Shown here: piece after piece, positions 9,125 through 18,147 of the stretch
How positions within the stretch are numbered: position 1 is the first letter of the stretch
Layout of the letters: the number at the start of each line of letters is the position of its first letter
Source of the DNA: Ampullimonas aquatilis
GTDB taxonomy: Bacteria > Pseudomonadota > Gammaproteobacteria > Burkholderiales > Burkholderiaceae_D
Assembly: GCF_049675895.1 (NCBI RefSeq)
Contig: NZ_CP183834.1
Coordinates: forward strand, 2,418,001-2,482,000
Length of the DNA stretch: 64,000 nt
Direction: 5' to 3'
Made by a program: the position numbers and the translations under genes
The notes under the pieces: model-generated
What the model was told of the DNA's origin: nothing
Databases searched by the model: none
Seen by the model: only the letters and a program-made list of their open reading frames with translations

Positions 9125-9835
9125 CTATTCTTTCACCACCAAACGATCGCCCGTATAGGGATTGAAGATATACGAACCTAAAAAGATTTCCTTGGTGGCC
9201 GGGTCGATCTTGTCAGGCATCAGGCTGCCCAAGGGCAAGCGCCAGTTGAATTGATCGGCACCCACAAAGACCGTAAATTTACCCGGATTACGCGGATCAA
9301 CCACTCTCTGGCCAGCTTCATTTTTACCTGGAAAGGCGACCAGCTCCAGACCTTGCCCAAAGGTGCCCAGCATATTGGCAAACATCGGTTTCATCATACC
9401 CAAAAAATTGCGCATATCCGGTGACAGATCTTTGTCGGCCAGTGGTGTGAGTGTCTTGCCATCGGTCAGCTCAACACGCAGCATTTTTTCAAGCACCCCA
9501 CGCGGCGTATTGGTCAGGCCACCCATCGGGCCGAGTTCGCTGCGGCTCACCGCCAGCACCACGTAGTGATCGACAGTTGCCAAGATCTGTTTGGTGCCAT
9601 CGGCACTTTTGCCATTACCTTCAGCGCTCTTGCTCCAAAACTCGTTGGGTATCCACCAGACCAGCCGCATGACCTTGTTTTCCAAACGCATGGTTTGAGT
9701 TTCCTGCAAAAACTGTTCGGTCGTGGCGGCCTGCACACCGGTCAGGTTTAAACAGAGCAGACTGGCGAGCAGCAGCCCCATCATCAGGTGTCTGGCCAAA
9801 CACTTGAATGCACGTGTTCTTTTTTGACTCCTCAT
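9125..9835 (-). CDS. Exported protein of unknown function
   Basis: 236 aa. The basic N-terminus followed by a hydrophobic core and VQAATTEQ is a classical Sec signal peptide, with cleavage probably after VQA near residue 36. The mature part has no family I recognise. It is mixed alpha/beta in character, with WWIPNEFW and a conserved-looking C-terminus, FLGSYIFNPYTGDRLVVKE. No cysteines remain in the mature protein and no lipobox is seen. It is monocistronic with a terminator downstream, so it is probably a free periplasmic protein. Confidence 0.8.
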   Translation of the reverse strand: MRSQKRTRAFKCLARHLMMGLLLASLLCLNLTGVQAATTEQFLQETQTMRLENKVMRLVWWIPNEFWSKSAEGNGKSADGTKQILATVDHYVVLAVSRSELGPMGGLTNTPRGVLEKMLRVELTDGKTLTPLADKDLSPDMRNFLGMMKPMFANMLGTFGQGLELVAFPGKNEAGQRVVDPRNPGKFTVFVGADQFNWRLPLGSLMPDKIDPATKEIFLGSYIFNPYTGDRLVVKE

Positions 9836-10090
9836 TCACACCACTCCTCTATCTGGCTCCAGCCACGGTTATTCGATCATGGGTTCATCTTAAACGAGCC
9901 GTTGCCGCGCTTTGCGTGACACATTGCCTGAAAACCTTTTGTCTGCGAAACGTTTTGTCACGCTTTGTAAAAAACCACATCCAGGCATTAAAAAAACGCT
10001 AAGTTGCTGCCTGGGACAAAGCTGACATGCTGAATGTTCAGGTTATGTCTTCACTTCGATGTCTTCACCAATTTCATGATAAACAATAAT

Positions 10091-10621
10091 ATGCAACGTC
10101 TCCTCCTGATCCGCCCTGCCTTTATTTTCCGATTGATTCGTTTTAGTCTTGGCACGAGCGCTGCGGCCAGCCTGCTGCTGTGCGCACTGCCTGTTCAAGC
10201 CGTGCAAGTGGGCGTGAGCGTCACTGGTGAAGTCGCCCCGGGCGTGTATGGCCGGGTTGATGTGGGCAATGTTGCGCCACCGGTTTTTTATCCGCAACCG
10301 CTGATCATCACGCGTCAGCCCAACTATGTACCAGTAGCCCCCATTTATCTGAACGTACCACCCGGGCATGCGCGCAACTGGGCTCGCTATTGTGGGCGTT
10401 ATCAGGCCTGCTATCGCCCCGTGTATTTTGTGCGCACGCGCGAGTACGACGCGTATCCAGCCTATCAACCGCGTGGCTATCGCGCAGAAGAACATCGTGA
10501 CTATCACGACCATGATGGTGCTCCCGATGGTGGCCGCGGTAATCAAGGTGCTTATCCTGGTAACGATGGAAGTGAGCGCGGTGGTGAGCATGGCCGTGGT
10601 CACGGGCACGGACATCACTGA
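10091..10621 (+). CDS. Exported protein with His/Gly-rich C-terminus
   Basis: About 176 aa from this start. It has an N-terminal signal peptide (hydrophobic stretch ending LPVQAVQ), a short conserved-looking block with YLNVPPGHARNWARYCGRY and ACYRPVYFVR, and a low-complexity tail rich in H, G, D and R that ends HGRGHGHGHH. The PPGHARNWARYCGRY/ACxRPVYFV block is one I associate with small periplasmic proteins of Burkholderiales, function unknown. The tail suggests metal binding. In-frame ATGs at 10034 and 10076 would lengthen the N-terminus in a way that spoils the signal peptide; none has a clear ribosome site, so the start is uncertain. Confidence 0.7.
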   Translation: MQRLLLIRPAFIFRLIRFSLGTSAAASLLLCALPVQAVQVGVSVTGEVAPGVYGRVDVGNVAPPVFYPQPLIITRQPNYVPVAPIYLNVPPGHARNWARYCGRYQACYRPVYFVRTREYDAYPAYQPRGYRAEEHRDYHDHDGAPDGGRGNQGAYPGNDGSERGGEHGRGHGHGHH

Positions 10622-10973
10622 TACTTATTGGGTGTATAGCTAATAATTACCTTGCATAGTTTGTATTTATTGATTAATTTTAAATACACTACCCCACTAT
10701 CCATGTTCATCAGCCGCAACGCTGTCAGTCAATCGGCGTTCTGCCAACTGGTTCTTTGAGCCTGTTGGCAAAGATGCCATCTCATTGCAAGGCCATCACC
10801 TGCATGCAACCACGACGCATCACTCACCTTCAATCATCAGCAACATCGCGTTGAACAGACATTAAATAGTCATTCATTCTGCTTTCGTCTTGCTTCAAGC
10901 CAGTCGTCATCGCATAGCGGCTTGCAAGGTTCTCATCAAACAATGACGCGCTGTGCATTGCCGCCAATCGCAA

Positions 10974-10993
10974 TTTGCTTTAGCCTAAGCAAA
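10974..10993. promoter_or_regulatory. Palindrome 1 upstream of the cupin gene
   Basis: TTTGCTT (10974-10980) and AAGCAAA (10987-10993) are exact inverted repeats around a six-base spacer. The element lies only seven bases from a second palindrome and about 75 bases before the cupin start. Operator function is inferred from position and symmetry. Confidence 0.4.
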
Positions 10994-10999
10994 ACAGCT

Positions 11000-11020
11000 A
11001 TGAGTGATGACATCACTCAT
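11000..11020. promoter_or_regulatory. Palindrome 2 upstream of the cupin gene
   Basis: ATGAGTGATG (11000-11009) and CATCACTCAT (11011-11020) form a perfect 10-base inverted repeat with a single-base centre, 50 bases before the cupin start. No T-run follows. Its size and symmetry fit a dimeric repressor or activator site. Confidence 0.5.
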
Positions 11021-11069
11021 GTCAAACTCAGGTTCTCATCATTAAACCCTCAATAATTTTTCACGCATC

Positions 11070-11549
11070 ATGGACAAACCAAGTCACCCCATTGCCATCA
11101 TCGCCGCCAACGCCCCACCGCGCAGCAAGCCATCGATCTACCCCGAACCTTTTGCATCGCGCATGGCTGGCCGAGAAAAACGTGCCCTGGGGGATGTGTT
11201 TGGACTGAGCAATTTTGGTGTCAACCTGACCCGCCTTGCGCCCAATGCCGCCTCCGCATTGCGCCATGCACATAGCCAGCAGGACGAGTTTATTTACATC
11301 CTGCAAGGCCACCCAACATTGCATACCGATGCAGGCCATACTCAACTCGCGCCGGGCATGTGCGCTGGTTTTAAGGCTGGTACCGGCAACGGCCATCGCC
11401 TGATCAACCTCAGTGATGAAGAAGTCGTCTATCTTGAAGTGGGTGATCGCATTCCCGGTGACTCGGCCGATTATCCCGATGACGATCTCAAAGCGATTCA
11501 GGTCAATGGCCAGTGGCAGTTCCTGCACAAGGACAATACGACTTATTAG
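11070..11549 (+). CDS. Cupin-domain protein
   Basis: 159-aa single cupin. Motif 1 is exact: HAHSQQDEFIYILQG fits HxH-x4-E-x6-G, giving two His and one Glu as metal ligands. Motif 2 is AGTGNGHRLIN, with the third His (H-x3-N); the usual Pro of the PxG turn is replaced by Lys. It resembles small sugar-isomerase-like or quercetinase-like cupins of proteobacteria, but the substrate is unknown. Two palindromes directly upstream suggest dedicated regulation. It is convergent with the FAD oxidoreductase gene. Confidence 0.85.
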   Translation: MDKPSHPIAIIAANAPPRSKPSIYPEPFASRMAGREKRALGDVFGLSNFGVNLTRLAPNAASALRHAHSQQDEFIYILQGHPTLHTDAGHTQLAPGMCAGFKAGTGNGHRLINLSDEEVVYLEVGDRIPGDSADYPDDDLKAIQVNGQWQFLHKDNTTY

Positions 11550-11615
11550 TCAGTCGAATCCGAGAAAAGATTTTATATTGAAAATTTCAATTTTCTATTG
11601 AATAAATTATGCAAA

Positions 11616-11640
11616 CGTTGTAAAGCTTGCCATTACAACG
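11616..11640 (-). terminator. Hairpin at the 3' end of the FAD oxidoreductase gene
   Basis: CGTTGTAA (11616-11623) pairs perfectly with TTACAACG (11633-11640) around a nine-base loop. The right arm overlaps the stop codon of the minus-strand gene. On that strand it is followed by a short T-rich stretch, so it is a plausible but weak terminator. Confidence 0.45.
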
Positions 11641-13339
11641 CTTGCATCACCGCTCGCGCTGCCACATCGCCCCACCAACTGGCTTCCTCAAACAAGGACA
11701 TGCCGGATAGATCACTATGCGCAAAATGCAGCCGACGCTGATTGACATTGCCATGGGCATTGGCAGCAGCGTTGACGCCAGGCTCACGCATGGCCAGCAG
11801 TGTCGGGTTACTCAAGAAGCCCGGTATGGGTGAAGCCATTGCATGCGCTCGCACCGTGATATCTGCCGCCAGCACCTGTGGATTGAAGCGCCAGTCATAG
11901 GCAGCATGCAAATCTGACAAAGCCAGTTTCAGCAGTTGTTGTGGACTGGCCTGATTGAGCCATTGCCGCGCTGCATCGGGCGTTTGATCTGACAGGGCAT
12001 GATAAGCCGTAAAGACAGTTTGTCTGGGCTGCCCTACCCGCACTTGTTGATGCGTGGCCACCACATAACCCAGGCCTTTGCCGCCATACACCACATTGTC
12101 CCAGGCCAGTGGCACGGTATCCCTGCTTTGATTCATTTCATTGATTTCCGCTGGAAAATGTTTCAGCCAAAAATTGCTGACCAGCCAGGGCACCGTCGGT
12201 GGCAAGTCCTGCGCACTCGCCAAACCATAACGATGCGCATCACGCACCACATGCTTGGCGACGAACAAGGGCATCGCGCAGATGACCTGCTCAGCCCGAA
12301 TCTGCACGGTGATGCCCTGCTGATGATCCCATGCCAGGACCCGCACGCCATCAGCCTGTTCATCAATCTGCAAAGCACTCATGGGTAGACTGCGTTCTTG
12401 CAACTTGGCATGATCAAACAGACCTTGCGTGAGTGTTTGCAAACCATTGGGCCAGGTGAGCACCGCGCCGCGTTCGGCATTGGCTGCCTGCCCACCACGG
12501 CTGCAAAAAAAATGCAGCCCGGCCCAGGCTGATACCTTGTCATAGGTCTGACCATAATCATCGCGACAACAGTAATTGGCATACCAGTGCAAGACGGCTG
12601 ATTGATAATCCTGGGCACGCAACCAATCCGCAAAACTGAGCTGATCCAGCGCCCGCCAGGCGGTGTCATGGGAAGATAAAACCAACGGTATCGCAAACAC
12701 CTTTTTGCCATCGCTACCAATCAGTTCACGCCATTGCGCGATTTGCTCGACAAAGCGTTGGTGCTCTGCAATATCACCAGCCGAGATCCCCTGCCCCGTC
12801 ATCTGTAAAGGCAACAAGCCCTCCTGCCATTGACCATTAAAAAGCAAACGTTCATCAGGTGCATGCACCAATGCACGCTCATCATAGGTCGGTTGCAAGG
12901 CATAGGGATTGGCTTCAATCACACCCAGGTCAAACAACAACTCGCGCACATGACGTGATTCCATTGATGGCAAGGGCAGATAATGCGCTCCGGTTGGACA
13001 ACTGATCTGATCGTTGCCTGTACCAAACGATGTCCCGGCGCTATTGCCAAAGGGTTCCGGCCCCTGCAGCATGAGCAGGTCCTGGCAGCCCGATTTATTT
13101 AAACGCCATGCGGCCGTCAATCCCGCCACGCCCGAACCGATGATGAGCACCTTGGTCTTGCGGACGACACCACTGCTTGGCCATGCTGAATAGTTGGTTT
13201 GATCTCTGATCTGATGGCCCAGATCACGACCCGGATAATGAACGGCTGGCTTGATCTCTTGCCAGCGCCAATAAGCCGCACCACTGGCCAGGCCGGCCAG
13301 CGTGATGCCACTACCCAAAACGAAGGAACGTCGCTGCAT
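11633..13339 (-). CDS. Exported FAD-dependent oxidoreductase (flavin amine oxidase-like) of the polyamine locus
   Basis: 568 aa. The N-terminus QRRSFVLGSGITLAGLASG looks like a twin-arginine signal or membrane anchor. Next comes a classical dinucleotide fold, KVLIIGSGVAGLTAAWRL, with GxGxxG at about 68-73; the rest is consistent with the amine oxidase / protoporphyrinogen oxidase-like flavoprotein superfamily. It starts 15 bases after the aminopropyltransferase gene on the same strand, so the two are co-transcribed. With AdoMet decarboxylase in the divergent operon, a polyamine or polyamine-modified molecule is the natural candidate substrate; that is inference. Tat export would mean FAD is loaded in the cytoplasm and the enzyme acts outside. 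Confidence 0.82.
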   Translation of the reverse strand: MQRRSFVLGSGITLAGLASGAAYWRWQEIKPAVHYPGRDLGHQIRDQTNYSAWPSSGVVRKTKVLIIGSGVAGLTAAWRLNKSGCQDLLMLQGPEPFGNSAGTSFGTGNDQISCPTGAHYLPLPSMESRHVRELLFDLGVIEANPYALQPTYDERALVHAPDERLLFNGQWQEGLLPLQMTGQGISAGDIAEHQRFVEQIAQWRELIGSDGKKVFAIPLVLSSHDTAWRALDQLSFADWLRAQDYQSAVLHWYANYCCRDDYGQTYDKVSAWAGLHFFCSRGGQAANAERGAVLTWPNGLQTLTQGLFDHAKLQERSLPMSALQIDEQADGVRVLAWDHQQGITVQIRAEQVICAMPLFVAKHVVRDAHRYGLASAQDLPPTVPWLVSNFWLKHFPAEINEMNQSRDTVPLAWDNVVYGGKGLGYVVATHQQVRVGQPRQTVFTAYHALSDQTPDAARQWLNQASPQQLLKLALSDLHAAYDWRFNPQVLAADITVRAHAMASPIPGFLSNPTLLAMREPGVNAAANAHGNVNQRRLHFAHSDLSGMSLFEEASWWGDVAARAVMQAL

Positions 13340-13353
13340 ATTGTTTGCGTCGC

Positions 13354-14868
13354 TTAACGAATCTGTTTATGCCAGTCCGCCTCAAACTCATGCACCAGTG
13401 ATTGAGTGTTGAGTCGATTAGGCTCGACCTGCGGACGTGGCATATCGGGCGCAAACATAAACATCTGCTGCGTGACGGCAGCATCCAAAAAGCGCATCGG
13501 CAAACGATAGGTGGTGGGTGGCACAAACGGGTTTTGCAGGCTGCCGATCATGAAGCCCCACTCACCAAACGACGGCACATAAGCATGATAGGGATAAGTC
13601 TTGAAGCCCACTTCGCGCAAGGTCGCATCGACAGTCCAATAGGCATGTGGCGCATAGTATGGTGACGTGGATTGAATCACCACCAGCCCATTGACCGACA
13701 GATGCTGCTTGAGCAAACGATAAAACGGCACCGAATATAGCTTACCCAGCGCAAAGCTGGAAGGATCGGGAAAGTCGGCAATGATCAGATCATAGCTACC
13801 GTTTTGTTGCTCCAGCCATTGTCCGGCATCCTGATTGATCACCTTGACGCGCTGGTCCGCAAAGGCACTTTGATTCAGCTTGACCAACTTGGGTGAAGTC
13901 GCAAACAAATTGGTCATGGCCGCGTCCAGATCTACCAATGTCACCTGCTCGATCTGTGCATACTTTAAAACCTCGCGTAGGGCCAGGCCATCGCCACCGC
14001 CCAAAATCAACACTGAGCGCGCCCAGGGCAAAGTCTGTAAAGCGGGATGCACCAAGGCCTCGTGATAACGATGTTCATCTCTTGAAGAAAACTGCAGGTT
14101 GCCATTGATATACAAACGCAGATCATCCTTCCATTGCGTGATGACCAGCCGTTGATACGGCGTGTTGACCGCATGAATGATTTCATCACCAAACAGGCCG
14201 CGCTCAGCCCATTGCACCAAGCGGTCAGAATAAGCCATCCCCACCAGTAACAGCAGCAAAATACAGCAGGCGCGCAAGACCTGCCCTGCCGCATTGAGCA
14301 GTTGTTCGCGAAAACAATAGATCGTCCACAACGCGATAGCCACATTCAAAATGCCAAACAACAAACCCGTGCGTGACAGGCCCAGACGCGGTGCCAAAAA
14401 CAGGGGAAACAATAAAGAGACCGCCAGCGCACCCAGATAATCAAACGTCAGCACCCGACTGACCAGTTCGCCAAACTGCACCTGGCGGGCATTCAAGGCA
14501 CGCATCACCAAGGGAATTTCCATACCGACCAATAGACCAATCACAAACACCAGCACATAGAGCAAGGTACGAAATGGTGCGGCCATCCAGGCAAAGGCCA
14601 TGAACAGAAGCATGGCGGAAACGCCACCAAACAGACCAACCAGCAATTCCACATCAATAAAACGTTCCAGCACTTGCTCGTCACGCACATACTTGGAGGC
14701 ATGCGAACCCACGCCCATGGCAAACAGATAACAGCCAATCACCGAAGAAAACTGCATTACCGAATCGCCCAGCAAATAGCTGGACAACGCACCGGCAATA
14801 AGCTCGTAAGCCAGTCCGCAGGACGCTACAATGAAAATCGAAAAGACCAGAATGTGCTGACTTGACAT
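13354..14868 (-). CDS. Membrane-anchored spermidine synthase-like aminopropyltransferase
   Basis: 504 aa from this start. The N-terminal half (about 1-210) is hydrophobic with around seven TM helices; the C-terminal half is a spermidine-synthase fold. Visible family motifs are the TPYQRLVI strand, DEHRYHEALVHPAL (DE-x2-YHE, polyamine side), GGGDGLALREVL (decarboxylated-AdoMet loop), LVDLDAA, and DLIIADFPDP, which keeps the catalytic D-x2-D-P although the usual GP after it is changed. It probably transfers an aminopropyl group from decarboxylated AdoMet to an amine at the membrane; the acceptor is unknown. An alternative start lies about 14 codons upstream; neither has a strong ribosome site. 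It is divergent from the DUF350 operon. Confidence 0.85.
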   Translation of the reverse strand: MSSQHILVFSIFIVASCGLAYELIAGALSSYLLGDSVMQFSSVIGCYLFAMGVGSHASKYVRDEQVLERFIDVELLVGLFGGVSAMLLFMAFAWMAAPFRTLLYVLVFVIGLLVGMEIPLVMRALNARQVQFGELVSRVLTFDYLGALAVSLLFPLFLAPRLGLSRTGLLFGILNVAIALWTIYCFREQLLNAAGQVLRACCILLLLLVGMAYSDRLVQWAERGLFGDEIIHAVNTPYQRLVITQWKDDLRLYINGNLQFSSRDEHRYHEALVHPALQTLPWARSVLILGGGDGLALREVLKYAQIEQVTLVDLDAAMTNLFATSPKLVKLNQSAFADQRVKVINQDAGQWLEQQNGSYDLIIADFPDPSSFALGKLYSVPFYRLLKQHLSVNGLVVIQSTSPYYAPHAYWTVDATLREVGFKTYPYHAYVPSFGEWGFMIGSLQNPFVPPTTYRLPMRFLDAAVTQQMFMFAPDMPRPQVEPNRLNTQSLVHEFEADWHKQIR

Positions 14869-15064
14869 GTGTTTACAATCAGGAAATTTGCTGTTTGGGT
14901 AATGCATCAAATCTTGTCTGTTTTGCAGGCTATTTGGCTGGCTTAATTGGCTCGCTTACCAGGCTGAAAAGTGGCCGGATAGCAAGTCAGCCCGGGTCAA
15001 GCCAAATTGATCGGACTGCGTCATCAATCGGCAACCCATCCGCACCGTTAACCAGGAGCCAACC

Positions 15065-15451
15065 TTGCCCGCCATCGTCAATTATGTCCTGCATCTGCTC
15101 TCCGCACTGCTGCTACTGGCAATATTTTTTATCGTCTATACCCGCATCACGCCCTATCATGAAGTCGACCTGATCAAACAGGGTAATCCAGCTGCAGCCC
15201 TGTCGCTATCGGGCGCGCTGATTGGTTTTTCATTGACGATTGCCTCGGGTATCCTGCATAGCTCGTCGCTGCTCGAATTTATCGGCTGGTCTTTTGGTGC
15301 CCTGGTAGTGCAAATGGCAGCCTACTATCTGGCCTCCAAACTGGCTGATGGTGTCAAACCCCATATTGAAGCTGGCAACACTGCCGTGGGCGGTTTTGTT
15401 GGTGCCTTATCGCTTACCGCAGGCATTGTCAACGCGGCCTGTCTTTCCTAA
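15065..15451 (+). CDS. DUF350 small membrane protein
   Basis: 128 aa, four predicted TM helices, matching the DUF350/UPF0719 (YjfL-like) pattern. The segment LIKQGNPAAALSLSGALIGF is typical of the family, which occurs as tandem two-helix repeats. Function is unknown, but members are repeatedly found beside polyamine-synthesis and envelope-stress genes. The start is a TTG: AGGAG at 15053-15057 lies seven bases before it and no ATG fits. It is the first gene of the plus-strand operon; its stop overlaps the ribosome site of the next gene. Confidence 0.85.
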   Translation: MPAIVNYVLHLLSALLLLAIFFIVYTRITPYHEVDLIKQGNPAAALSLSGALIGFSLTIASGILHSSSLLEFIGWSFGALVVQMAAYYLASKLADGVKPHIEAGNTAVGGFVGALSLTAGIVNAACLS

Positions 15452-15461
15452 GGAGCTAATC

Positions 15462-16493
15462 ATGAGCATTGGATCATTCATCAAGAAGCAGTTTATTGAT
15501 GTCCTGCAATGGACCGAAGATACCGAAGGCGTACTGGCCTGGCGCTACCCGATGGAAGGCATGGAAATCCAGAATGGCGGCACCCTGGTGGTACGCGAAT
15601 CGCAGCTGGCCGTGTTTGTCAATGAAGGTCAGATTGCCGATGTCTTTAGCGCGGGCACCTACACCTTGAATACGCAAACACTGCCAGTACTGACGTATTT
15701 AAAAAACTGGGACAAGCTGTTTGAGTCACCCTTCAAGTCGGACGTGTACTTTTACAGCACCCGCATCCAGACTGGCCGTCGCTGGGGCACACAGCAGCCC
15801 ATCACCCTGCGTGACAAAGACTTTGGCATGGTGCGCCTGCGCGCCTTTGGCATGTATTCCTATCGACTGACTGATCCCAAAAAGTTTTATACCGAATTAA
15901 GCGGCACACGCGACATCTATACCCGTGATGATGTGGAAGAACAGTTGCGTGGACTGATTCTGGCGACCATGGCCACCTCCATTGGCGGCGCATCCGTACC
16001 CTTCCTCGACATGGCAGCCAATCAGGCGCTCATGGCGGACAAAGTCAAGGGTGATCTGGCGCAGGCATTTGAAAAATACGGTCTGGCCCTGGACGAATTC
16101 AATGTCGCCAGCGTGACCTTGCCCGAAGAATTGCAAGCCGCGTTGGATCGTCGCATTGCGCAAGGCATGGCAGGTGATCTCAACCAATTCACCCAATATC
16201 AGGTGGCTTCCTCTATCCCATTGGCAGCACAAAATGAAGGTGGCATAGCTGGTATTGGTGCAGGGATGTCGGCGGGGATGGTGTTGGGTCAAACCATGGC
16301 CGAAGGTCTGCGCCATGCGCAAAACCCCACAGCTGCAGCCGTACCTGCTGCCGCAGCACCAGTTGCAGCGACAGCCAGTGAAAACCCGGAAGTCAAACTG
16401 GAAAAACTCAAGACCCTGCTCGACAAAGGTCTGATTTCTGCCGCCGACTATGACAGTGCCAAGGCTGAAGTCCTGAAAAAACTGATTGGATGA
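15462..16493 (+). CDS. SPFH-domain protein with C-terminal SHOCT motif (virion core protein/YdjI-like)
   Basis: 343 aa. Residues about 1-270 form an SPFH/band-7-like domain: LAWRYPMEGMEIQNG near the start, a long helix around DDVEEQLRGLILATMATSI, and LPEELQAALDRRIAQGMAGD. An Ala/Pro-rich linker leads to a C-terminal SHOCT motif (LEKLKTLLDKGLISAADYD), a short oligomerisation element. There is no N-terminal TM helix, so it is probably a peripheral membrane scaffold. AAGGAG six bases before ATG 15462 fixes the start and overlaps the DUF350 stop. Together with the DUF4178 gene it is a recurring part of these polyamine/membrane loci. Confidence 0.87.
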   Translation: MSIGSFIKKQFIDVLQWTEDTEGVLAWRYPMEGMEIQNGGTLVVRESQLAVFVNEGQIADVFSAGTYTLNTQTLPVLTYLKNWDKLFESPFKSDVYFYSTRIQTGRRWGTQQPITLRDKDFGMVRLRAFGMYSYRLTDPKKFYTELSGTRDIYTRDDVEEQLRGLILATMATSIGGASVPFLDMAANQALMADKVKGDLAQAFEKYGLALDEFNVASVTLPEELQAALDRRIAQGMAGDLNQFTQYQVASSIPLAAQNEGGIAGIGAGMSAGMVLGQTMAEGLRHAQNPTAAAVPAAAAPVAATASENPEVKLEKLKTLLDKGLISAADYDSAKAEVLKKLIG

Positions 16494-16576
16494 GCCACTT
16501 GTTGAACACATTGCCACCAGTCCTGATATTCCCATGCCATTTGCTGCAGCCGAGCCGGCAGCGCACTGCCTGAAAC

Positions 16577-18073
16577 ATGCAAACCATCGCCTGTCCCAAT
16601 TGCGGTGCTGAAGTCCGCTTTCAAAGCACTGGCTCAATCATGGCCGTGTGTGGCTATTGCCAGAGCACGCTGCTCAAGGACGCCGATAGCATCAGCAATA
16701 TCGGCATCACGGGTGAAGTGCTGGAAGACTACTCCCCTTTGCAACATGGCACGACTGGTCAGTTTGGCGGCAATAGCTTTACTGTTATCGGCCGGATACA
16801 GTTGCGTTATGACGCCGGTTTTTGGAACGAGTGGTACATCCTGTTTGATAGCGGCGACACCGCCTGGCTGTCGGATGCTTCAGGTCAATACACCATCACT
16901 CGGCCAATCCAGACTGATACGACCTTACCCATCTTTGAATCATTACAACCCGGCAAGCAGGTTTTTTTAGTGGATGGTGGCTACACCGTGGCCGATATTC
17001 GCACCGCGCAATGCACCGGCGGTCAGGGTGAACTGCCATTTGCGGTGGGTAAAGGCTGGCTCGCCAAGGTGGCTGACTTACGTTTGGAACAACGCTTTAG
17101 CACGCTGGACTACTCATTTGAGAAAACCATTCTGTATCAGGGCAATGCAATCGAGTTAAGCGATCTTAAATGCCAGTTGCTGCGTGATGAGGTTGAAATA
17201 CAGCGCACTGCAGGCCGCTTCAAAGGCAAGATTGACAACCTGGCCTGCCCTGCCTGTGGCGGCAATATCAAGTTTTCGCCAGGTTTGACAACCCATGTGA
17301 TCTGTCCTGCCTGCAGTACACCACTTGATACCTCGGGCAAAACCGCCGCAGTGATCAGCGCTGCCCAGACGGCCACCCTCAAACTCTCGTCGATCAAAAC
17401 GCCCATCACCTTGGGTGACAAGGCCACCATCGACGGACAGCGTTACGACCTGCTGGGGATATTGCGTCGCCAGGAAAGTGGCGAGTCCAATATCTGGACT
17501 GAATACCTCCTCTATTCGGCACAACAAGGATTTTTGTGGCTGGTACAAACTGATGAAGGCTGGTATCACACCGAGGTGTTAAACACCTGGCCGCAATGGC
17601 ATGAAGGCAATACCGCCAAGTTGGGGGAGCAGACTTTTGCCAAAGCCTGGGATTATTCGGCCCGAGTGATCTTTGCAGCGGGCGCCTTTAACTGGCGCGT
17701 GGCCGTCGGTGAGACCACACGTGTGCTTGAATTCAATCTTGGCGAACAATCACTCACTGCGGAAATCAATCCGCACGAACTGACCTGGTCGCATTCCAGA
17801 AAAGTGAGCGCACAAATCGTGCTGGGCTGGTTTGGGAAACAAAACGAATCATTGGCCGGATCAGCCCTAATGAGCCAACCGACCCGCTATATCACGGTCG
17901 CCAACTGGGCAACTGGGCTATTGCTGTTGATCAATCTCATTCCCATGGCGCTCTCCTTTGGCTATGTCAGCGAAGTATTGTTGATTGCCTGGCTGATGAT
18001 GTACCTGCCTGCCTTGGCCATGGATCGGGTATTCAAACCTGCCGAAAGCAAACCACCCAATAAAAAAATGTGA
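16577..18073 (+). CDS. DUF4178-domain protein with two zinc ribbons and C-terminal TM helices
   Basis: 498 aa. It opens with a zinc ribbon (C6-x2-C9 ... C25-x2-C28), then a DUF4178-type beta-rich domain (about 45-200), a second zinc ribbon (C224-x2-C227 ... C243-x2-C246), a second DUF4178 copy (about 270-420), and two hydrophobic helices (about 438-485). This duplicated ribbon/DUF4178 layout suggests an internal gene duplication. Function is unknown; the family associates with DUF350, SPFH and AdoMet decarboxylase genes, as here. It is separated by 83 bases from the SPFH gene, with no strong ribosome site. Confidence 0.85.
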   Translation: MQTIACPNCGAEVRFQSTGSIMAVCGYCQSTLLKDADSISNIGITGEVLEDYSPLQHGTTGQFGGNSFTVIGRIQLRYDAGFWNEWYILFDSGDTAWLSDASGQYTITRPIQTDTTLPIFESLQPGKQVFLVDGGYTVADIRTAQCTGGQGELPFAVGKGWLAKVADLRLEQRFSTLDYSFEKTILYQGNAIELSDLKCQLLRDEVEIQRTAGRFKGKIDNLACPACGGNIKFSPGLTTHVICPACSTPLDTSGKTAAVISAAQTATLKLSSIKTPITLGDKATIDGQRYDLLGILRRQESGESNIWTEYLLYSAQQGFLWLVQTDEGWYHTEVLNTWPQWHEGNTAKLGEQTFAKAWDYSARVIFAAGAFNWRVAVGETTRVLEFNLGEQSLTAEINPHELTWSHSRKVSAQIVLGWFGKQNESLAGSALMSQPTRYITVANWATGLLLLINLIPMALSFGYVSEVLLIAWLMMYLPALAMDRVFKPAESKPPNKKM

Positions 18074-18147
18074 ATCGAGCCCGATTGGTCACTCCCGTCA
18101 GCGCCATTTTCATCAAGCAAAAACAAGCATCAAAGAAAGATTCAGGC

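Larger units (their letters stand above)
10622..11069. other. Long gene-free gap with three inverted repeats
   Basis: No credible coding sequence on either strand. It holds a hairpin TGCCAAC (10742-10748) with GTTGGCA (10764-10770), and two tight palindromes near the cupin gene that are listed separately. A promoter for the cupin gene is expected here, but I could not pick convincing -35/-10 boxes. Confidence 0.5.

Noticed and set aside
10043..10618. 191-codon minus-strand frame opposite the His-tail gene
   Set aside because: Opposite strand of a gene with signal peptide; product is T/I/A-rich without a start signal.
15348..15461. Upstream extension of the SPFH gene frame
   Set aside because: Overlaps DUF350; AAGGAG before ATG 15462 gives the correct start.
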